Positions 58,860 to 64,000 of a DNA stretch of 64,000 bases are shown here, piece after piece. The first letter of the stretch is position 1; each line of letters starts with the position of its first letter. A model generated the notes under the pieces. That model was not told the DNA's origin, searched no databases, and saw only the letters and a list, made by a program, of their open reading frames with translations. The stretch lies in NCBI GenBank assembly GCA_905250125.1, contig CAJNOL010000137.1:124001-188000 (forward strand). Direction: 5' to 3'. This DNA is from Rotaria sordida (taxonomy: Eukaryota > Rotifera > Eurotatoria > Philodinida > Philodinidae). Position numbers and translations under genes: made by a program.

Positions 58860-59936
58860 TTATCGATATTCATCACCACAGTCACCAATGGCGCGGTACA
58901 AATCTCGTGATTTTTGAGATACTGCATCGATCTGCTGACGATCGTCGTCATCGAGACTGAATTCGAATACTCTGGCGTTGTCCTGCAAATGTTCGCTTAA
59001 TCCTAATCTGGCACCGATAATTACACCTCCTATGGCTGGCTTATCTAAAATGTAACGCACAGCAACATTAGCAATGCTAACAGTGTGCTTAGTTGCAATT
59101 TGTTTGAGAACAACAAGCAATTCTTGAAATAATTGCCATCCACCCCAATGATCTACCATATTCTTATATTTTTTCAAACTAACAGTAGTCAAGTCTCCAC
59201 CTCGTGGTTCCGATTTACCGAGATATTTTTCGGATAGCAAGCCACCGCAGATTGTACCATAAGTGAGCAGTTTAATATTATGTTGTTGGCAGAATTGTAT
59301 CATTTTGACTTCCGGACGACGGTCGACTATGGAGAATTGTACTTGATTCGAAACGATTTTGATGCCAGCTTCGAGGATTATTTTTAAACGTTCAGTATCG
59401 AAATTTGTCAAAGCCAAATGTTTTATTTTGCCTTCTTTCTGCAGTTCCGACATATACTGTAGAGCATCGAGATAATTGTTGTTACGGTAGTCCCACCAAT
59501 GAAATTGTAGCAAATCAATGGATTCTACACCCATTCTCATTAGAGACTTGTTAATGTTTTCTTCAACCAATTTTCTCGTCATTTTTATTGGCTGCGGCAC
59601 CCATTTGGTGAAGACTTCTAGATTACCTAAAGCTTCTTTACCACGAGTAGCGAGTAACTGCCGTCTGAATTCGCCCATGAGGTCTTCCGCTGGTCCATAA
59701 TGATCCGCTAAATCCCAAGTAGTAAAGCCAGCATCCACATAACGAAACATTTCTTGAATAGCAGCTGTTGGATCGATACGTCCATGACCACCAGATACTT
59801 GCCACATTCCATTTAAAACTCGACAAATGTTTATATCAGGTGTAAGTTGCAATCGACTCAATGTGGGTAATGCCATTCCTGAAGTTCGGAAGCGTGAGAC
59901 TTCAAAAGTAGTTGATGAGCAGGTTTCTGTTAACAA
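58860..59936 (-). CDS. Aldo/keto reductase, intronless, candidate horizontally acquired gene
   Basis: 358 aa in one exon. Reduces carbonyl substrates with NAD(P)H in a TIM barrel. The motif GFTTWDLADHYG supplies D75 and Y80; K111 (EVFTKWV) and H146 (DLLQFHWWDY) complete the Asp-Tyr-Lys-His tetrad. The cofactor site near the C-terminus reads GGVIIGARLGLSEHLQDN, typical of bacterial, fungal and plant AKRs. The start Met at 59936 precedes about 35 residues not needed for the fold; Met21 is an alternative start. Absence of introns in 1.07 kb and a visibly higher GC content than the flanks differ from the spliced neighbours. Bdelloids are known for many acquired metabolic genes; acquisition here is inference. 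Confidence 0.92.
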   Translation of the reverse strand: MLTETCSSTTFEVSRFRTSGMALPTLSRLQLTPDINICRVLNGMWQVSGGHGRIDPTAAIQEMFRYVDAGFTTWDLADHYGPAEDLMGEFRRQLLATRGKEALGNLEVFTKWVPQPIKMTRKLVEENINKSLMRMGVESIDLLQFHWWDYRNNNYLDALQYMSELQKEGKIKHLALTNFDTERLKIILEAGIKIVSNQVQFSIVDRRPEVKMIQFCQQHNIKLLTYGTICGGLLSEKYLGKSEPRGGDLTTVSLKKYKNMVDHWGGWQLFQELLVVLKQIATKHTVSIANVAVRYILDKPAIGGVIIGARLGLSEHLQDNARVFEFSLDDDDRQQIDAVSQKSRDLYRAIGDCGDEYR

Positions 59937-61136
59937 CTAAATAAACGAAATAATCTACCTTTTTCATTCACAGTAATACAAGTTTATCATTTCTTTTTTA
60001 ATTGATTATTTCTATTAAACAAATGATTACAACGATCACTGACCTTGTATCATTATCCACTGTAGTTTACAATAAAAGAATATGCTTATATATAAATATT
60101 TTTTTTCTCCTCAATGCTCCTTTTTTTTTACTTTCATTATTCATTCACTTCTCATTCATGTGAATATACATGGAATTTTATAGGAGAAGAAACTGAAGAG
60201 TATTACATTCTTTTTAGTACAGTATTCAACATATCTTTACAAGAATGAAACGTGAATGAATAATGAAAGCAAAAAGTACGAATACAAAAAAAAAGAAAGA
60301 ATATCTATATAGTTATATTCTTTTTTCTTAAACTACAGCTAATGTTGCATATGTGAATACGATTCTTATGAGCTCAACTAATGATATTTTATTCAAATAG
60401 TCGAAGAGAAAATTTATTCTAATATATGTTTAATAATGAAAATTTTTATGAATTATCCAAATGGAAATTGTGAACAATTGAAGTCTTCGGTATTCATTGC
60501 GATATTTTTTTCTCTTTTACTCAGTGTGAGATGTGAGTCTTGTTTCATATACTACAATAAAGTTCAGTATTATCAGTGAAAAACTATTACATAACTTGCA
60601 ACTAACAATAGATGATTCATCTTGAAGTGATTTGATTCCTGTATAGACTAGAATCATTCTACAGTACAAATTAAGATACACCTGAAAGTTAGCTTTACGA
60701 TCAACTTTAAAGATAGAAGATATTGTTTTACTGTGAAGTTTTACTCCGAACTTATGTTCCTAGCGTTATCAAGACCTAGATTGATAATATGTCTATGATT
60801 TAGAACAAGAAGAATCTGATTAGTGCATACTACGGCACAATCATAGATCCGAATGAAAGATGTCAGGAAGGTAGAACATATGCAAACTTATCACCTTTTA
60901 AACTCTGAAAAGCAGAAATCGACAAGAAGTTTTATCAGAAAAAAGTAGAAAGCATATTTTTGATATTAAGATATGTTTAAGTTTTGATTCACTATTATAA
61001 CAACGGATTTTTACAAAGAAATCTGATATTTATTAACCAAAATCAAGAACAAAAACAGTTAGACAAATAAATATAGTTATTGAATATGCTTCTTTTATGT
61101 AGATTTTTCATCTGATTTGATGACTTGTAATAATTC
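59937..61136. other. Intergenic with one small hairpin
   Basis: ACTTTCATTATTCATTCAC at about 60130 and GTGAATGAATAATGAAAG at about 60252 are inverted complements about 100 bp apart. This could be a small MITE upstream of the reductase. Otherwise nothing. Confidence 0.4.
60129..60276. repeat. Inverted repeat, possible MITE
   Basis: About 34-bp arms (CATTATTCATTCACTTCTCA against GAAACGTGAATGAATAATG) enclosing about 75 bp. Confidence 0.5.
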
Positions 61137-61448
61137 TTAACTACCTAATATATATTTATGTAATTCAGTACACAATAAGGTAGAATTTAACCGTATTTTT
61201 AATTCAACTAATATAAGCCCTGTTGTCATACTAAATCTTCTATCATTTATTAAATGGTTCATTTGTGGAAATGCTGATTCGACATAAGCATTACTGTAAG
61301 GTAATGAATATAAAAAACAAATGAACTTCTTAAAATTTGGTGATTCGGTGAGAGAAAATAAGAACATCCATAACTGATCAGATCTTATTATTTTGTTGCC
61401 TGTTGAATAATCATCATCAGCTTCTTTTCCATCATCGCATACGTTCAC
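61137..61448 (-). pseudogene. hAT-type transposase C-terminal fragment
   Basis: The ORF (103 codons) reads FKKFICFLYSLPYSNAYVES, then AFPQMNHLINDRRFSMTT. The pattern (small-residue SNA, then E-F-Q-N-RR spacing) fits the dimerisation region at the end of hAT transposases. Upstream catalytic parts are absent between here and 63.7 kb. Probably a relic. Confidence 0.5.
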
Positions 61449-61834
61449 TACTGAAAATCAAAATAATCACTACACTGCACCAAAGAAATCCATTTTCGGA
61501 ACGATTTTTTCCTTATTTTCTCCGACAAGAAACTAACTGAGGTTAGGAAATCTCGATTTAAGCAAGATTATTTCTAATAGAGCATTGTCTATAAAGGAGA
61601 AATGTCTATTAGACATGAGAAAAAGATTATTGTATGTAAAATTACACCCATCAAATTATAATGAGTTTTACAAAACGCATCACGATGATACAACATTCGT
61701 CATTACTCTAAAAATGTCTATCACACCCTTACCATATAATAGCTCTATGGGTGTCGGTCTAAAAAGGATGAAAAATCGTCATAGTTCAAGGTTTCTTTGT
61801 ACATAAAAAAATGACAAACTAGTGAGTCGTCCAA

Positions 61835-62069
61835 AATTTGCCATATGGGCGATTGTATGAAGTATGGCTAGTACAGTTATAAATTGACCGACAAATTTAT
61901 GAAAATCGATATGATCATCGACAGGTAACATTTTTCGAAGAATTTTATTTGTACGAATAAATAAAATTGTTTGTTTCAACATAAGAACAATGATGAGTGA
62001 ACAATTGAAATTCAGCAGCGTACCACCAATTCTTACAAAGACTACGAACACATGCGATTGGTTTATCAT
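61835..62069 (-). pseudogene. NADPH oxidase (NOX) single-exon fragment
   Basis: Reads LLNFNCSLIIVLMLK, then LPVDDHIDFHKFVGQFITVL and LHTIAHMANF. This is the ferric-reductase transmembrane core of NOX enzymes, with the haem-ligand histidines of TM3. Other NOX exons (TM1, FAD and NADPH lobes) were not found on either side within the window. Either the gene is exploded by long introns or this is a fragment. Confidence 0.65.
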
Positions 62070-63700
62070 GGCTCGATGGATAATAATTATATATATTTAT
62101 TAATTATTTACTAGTAAATTAATAATTATTTTATTTTGCTTTACATTATTTACCTAATTATAAAGTAAAGTAAGCATGTCATCCCAACTGTAAAACAAGT
62201 CCTATCGAAAGCAAATCAAACAACCAAGAAAAACATCCTACTTCGTTTCTTCGAAACGTGAATAAATACATCGATTTCTTGTGTTTTTAGTGCATAAAAA
62301 AGAAACTGTTAAAAAAAGTACAGCATACAAATGTCAAACATAAAAGGACAAGCTTTGATTATATTTTGATTGCATTCATCACATGCTTATAAGATTTCTA
62401 CTATAATTATTCTATCACAAAATCACTTCCCTTTGATGTATCACTTTGAAAAGCATTTATCATTTACCACACAGGTATGATCATAAAAATATATATGGCA
62501 TATATTGAGAATTTCTTTTCTGTTTATGGTTATTTTATCCTAAAGCAATCTACTTTTATATTACATGAGTGATGTTATAAGTCATGATTTAAAAAACAGA
62601 ACATATAAAACAACACGAGTCAATGTTGTGAATATAGAAAAAAGGAAGTGACATATGATCAATAGAGAGAAAACTTATCATATTTTTTTTCCCCGACATA
62701 GCTGATTGTCAAGTATATATATATATATATATATGTGATACGCTAGCTATATATCCTTGATTTCGGTATTTGTGTATGATGATATTGTGTTAGATTCAAA
62801 GTATATTCTTTTGGACATGCTTACAAGGTAGAGTTTAGAAAAATATCGTGGATAGTGATTCCTATCGTTAGATAATAGAAATGAAACCTTTATTTCTCAG
62901 CGATGAAAATGTGTTGAAGATTGAAAATACTAACGTACACACATATAAAGTAGTACTATCTACTTCCTCAATCAAGATCGAAATTGGTGAAAATCGTTGA
63001 TCAATGTTGGTCATAGCTCTCGTGCAATAACTGCTAGGTATATAAAGAAGGTTAGTGAATAAAATAGTTATGTAGTTGCTTCTCATGGTTACCTCTCTTT
63101 TCATTCATTTTTGTTCTTCGTAAATTAAGAATTGTTAACATATTGGAAAATGTAACTACCGTGAATATCATTCAGATTTTTCAAAAGAACTCTCCATAGA
63201 ACTATATGGAGATGTCTACTGCAAGACATTTCCTTTCCTGCAAAAAAATCATAACCGCAACTTTCAAGAGTGTACATTATGGTGCGGTTTGATTACTGTA
63301 AAAATTTCTTCGTCAAATCACGAAGTATATATTTTACGTAGGTGTTAATCATTGGTTATTTTACTGTATTATATTCCTAATCATATTCATAAAAATCATC
63401 GAGCCAATCTGATGAAACGAAAATTTTAATCCAAAATGATGTTTTTTCCAATAGGATTTTTCATTATATATAGTCACTTCCTGGTTTATTGCGAATGTTT
63501 TTTTTTAATCGTTTGATTGAAAGATTATCCTATTTGTTGATAACAATACCTGACATAAAGACAACGTCATATTTTAGTTGTCGACGAAGGATGTCCTTTA
63601 TTTCTTTTCAAATGATTTCCATTGATGATAGCATAAGATGAATCTCTTATCTCGTTCTATTTATTCGTATATCGGAAAATAGTGAATAGTCAAATTCTTT
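62070..63700. other. Intergenic, upstream of superoxide dismutase
   Basis: A (TA)n run lies at 62711-62735. No coding motif seen; ORF 62868-63104 is unsupported. Confidence 0.35.
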
Positions 63701-63745
63701 TTGTTTTTGTGTTTTCAGATTGTGTTACTTTTAAGACAAGACAAG

Positions 63746-63937
63746 ATGTTGACGCTGTCTGTAGTCGTCGTTCTGCTCCTCGTTTACAATAATCAATGTT
63801 CTATGATCGCCACAGCCGATGTTAAATATAATTTAAATACTACTTCGATCGGTGTTTTGACATTTACACAAGACAATGTGAATTCATCGGTGAAAATCAC
63901 TGGTAGACTGGCAGGACTTTTTAGCAATACTTCATTG
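63746..63937 (+). CDS. Secreted Cu/Zn superoxide dismutase, first coding exon (3' part outside window)
   Basis: ATG at 63746 follows an acceptor (TTTTCAG at 63713-63719), implying a 5' UTR intron. Residues 1-20 (MLTLSVVVVLLLVYNNQCS) are a signal peptide. The strand pattern GVLTFTQDNVNSSVKITGRL, then AGL matches the first Greek-key strands of Cu/Zn SOD. The exon ends at a GTACGT donor just before the conserved copper-binding segment, which would lie beyond the window. A SOD-like or cell-surface relative cannot be excluded without the metal-binding exons. Confidence 0.6.
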
Positions 63938-64000
63938 GTACGTGTGAAACAAAGGAAATAATTCTAATTGATTTTTCTGCAAATATGGGTTCTAGGGTTT

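Noticed and set aside
1..64000. CRISPR arrays, bacterial operons or phage genes
   Set aside because: Introns, AT-rich intergenic DNA and animal gene families show nuclear eukaryotic DNA; the tandem repeats seen lack spacer structure.

Overview
The window looks like nuclear DNA of a bdelloid rotifer (Adineta/Rotaria-like). It is strongly AT-rich. Genes are split by many short GT-AG introns of about 50-70 bp. Typical rotifer families are present: ADP-ribosyltransferase-TPR proteins, orphan rhodopsin-like receptors, and FG-GAP repeat proteins. Short hairpins of degenerate TGTGGG units also recur, and TGTGGG is, as I recall it, the telomere repeat of Adineta vaga. Species assignment is inference from content, not from a database search.

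Layout. 244-7520 (+) holds the 3' half of an axonemal dynein heavy chain (outer-arm beta type). It lacks the middle of the motor, AAA5 to AAA6, and is probably broken. 11423-13441 (-) is an intronless N-domain/ART/TPR protein whose catalytic glutamate is replaced by lysine. 14290-15049 is a foldback element. 16160-16553 (+) is an FG-GAP remnant. 18416-19294 (-) is an orphan 7TM receptor. 21819-32706 (-) is a 15-exon KMT2C/D (trr-like) H3K4 methyltransferase with ePHD, FYRN, FYRC and SET; the reconstructed exons add up to an open frame of 1,337 codons. 36014-38503 (+) is a second ART-TPR gene with an intact R-S-ExE triad and a TATA box. 39570-43490 is a repeat block containing a 2.1-kb foldback element built on a 34-bp minisatellite. 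46199-50834 (+) is a 13-exon PHD-bromo-PWWP (ZMYND8/11-like) chromatin reader of 806 codons without a MYND finger. 51029-51926 (-) is a 6-exon EF-hand protein of sarcoplasmic calcium-binding type (190 aa). 58860-59936 (-) is an intronless aldo-keto reductase. 61137-62069 (-) carries fragments of a hAT transposase and an NADPH oxidase. 63746-end (+) is the first exon of a secreted Cu/Zn superoxide dismutase.

How it fits together. The ordinary genes (dynein, methyltransferase, chromatin reader, calcium buffer) are unrelated housekeeping or regulatory loci. The accessory layer is more unusual: two ART-TPR genes with a shared unnamed N-terminal domain and nearly identical 126-bp TPR units, a set of G-rich/C-rich hairpins that all have the same polarity and in three cases a GAAGAGAAGAC-like core, and at least six kinds of inverted-repeat element. 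One of these element families sits inside introns of both the dynein gene and the KMT2 gene. Long introns here are short introns enlarged by such insertions.
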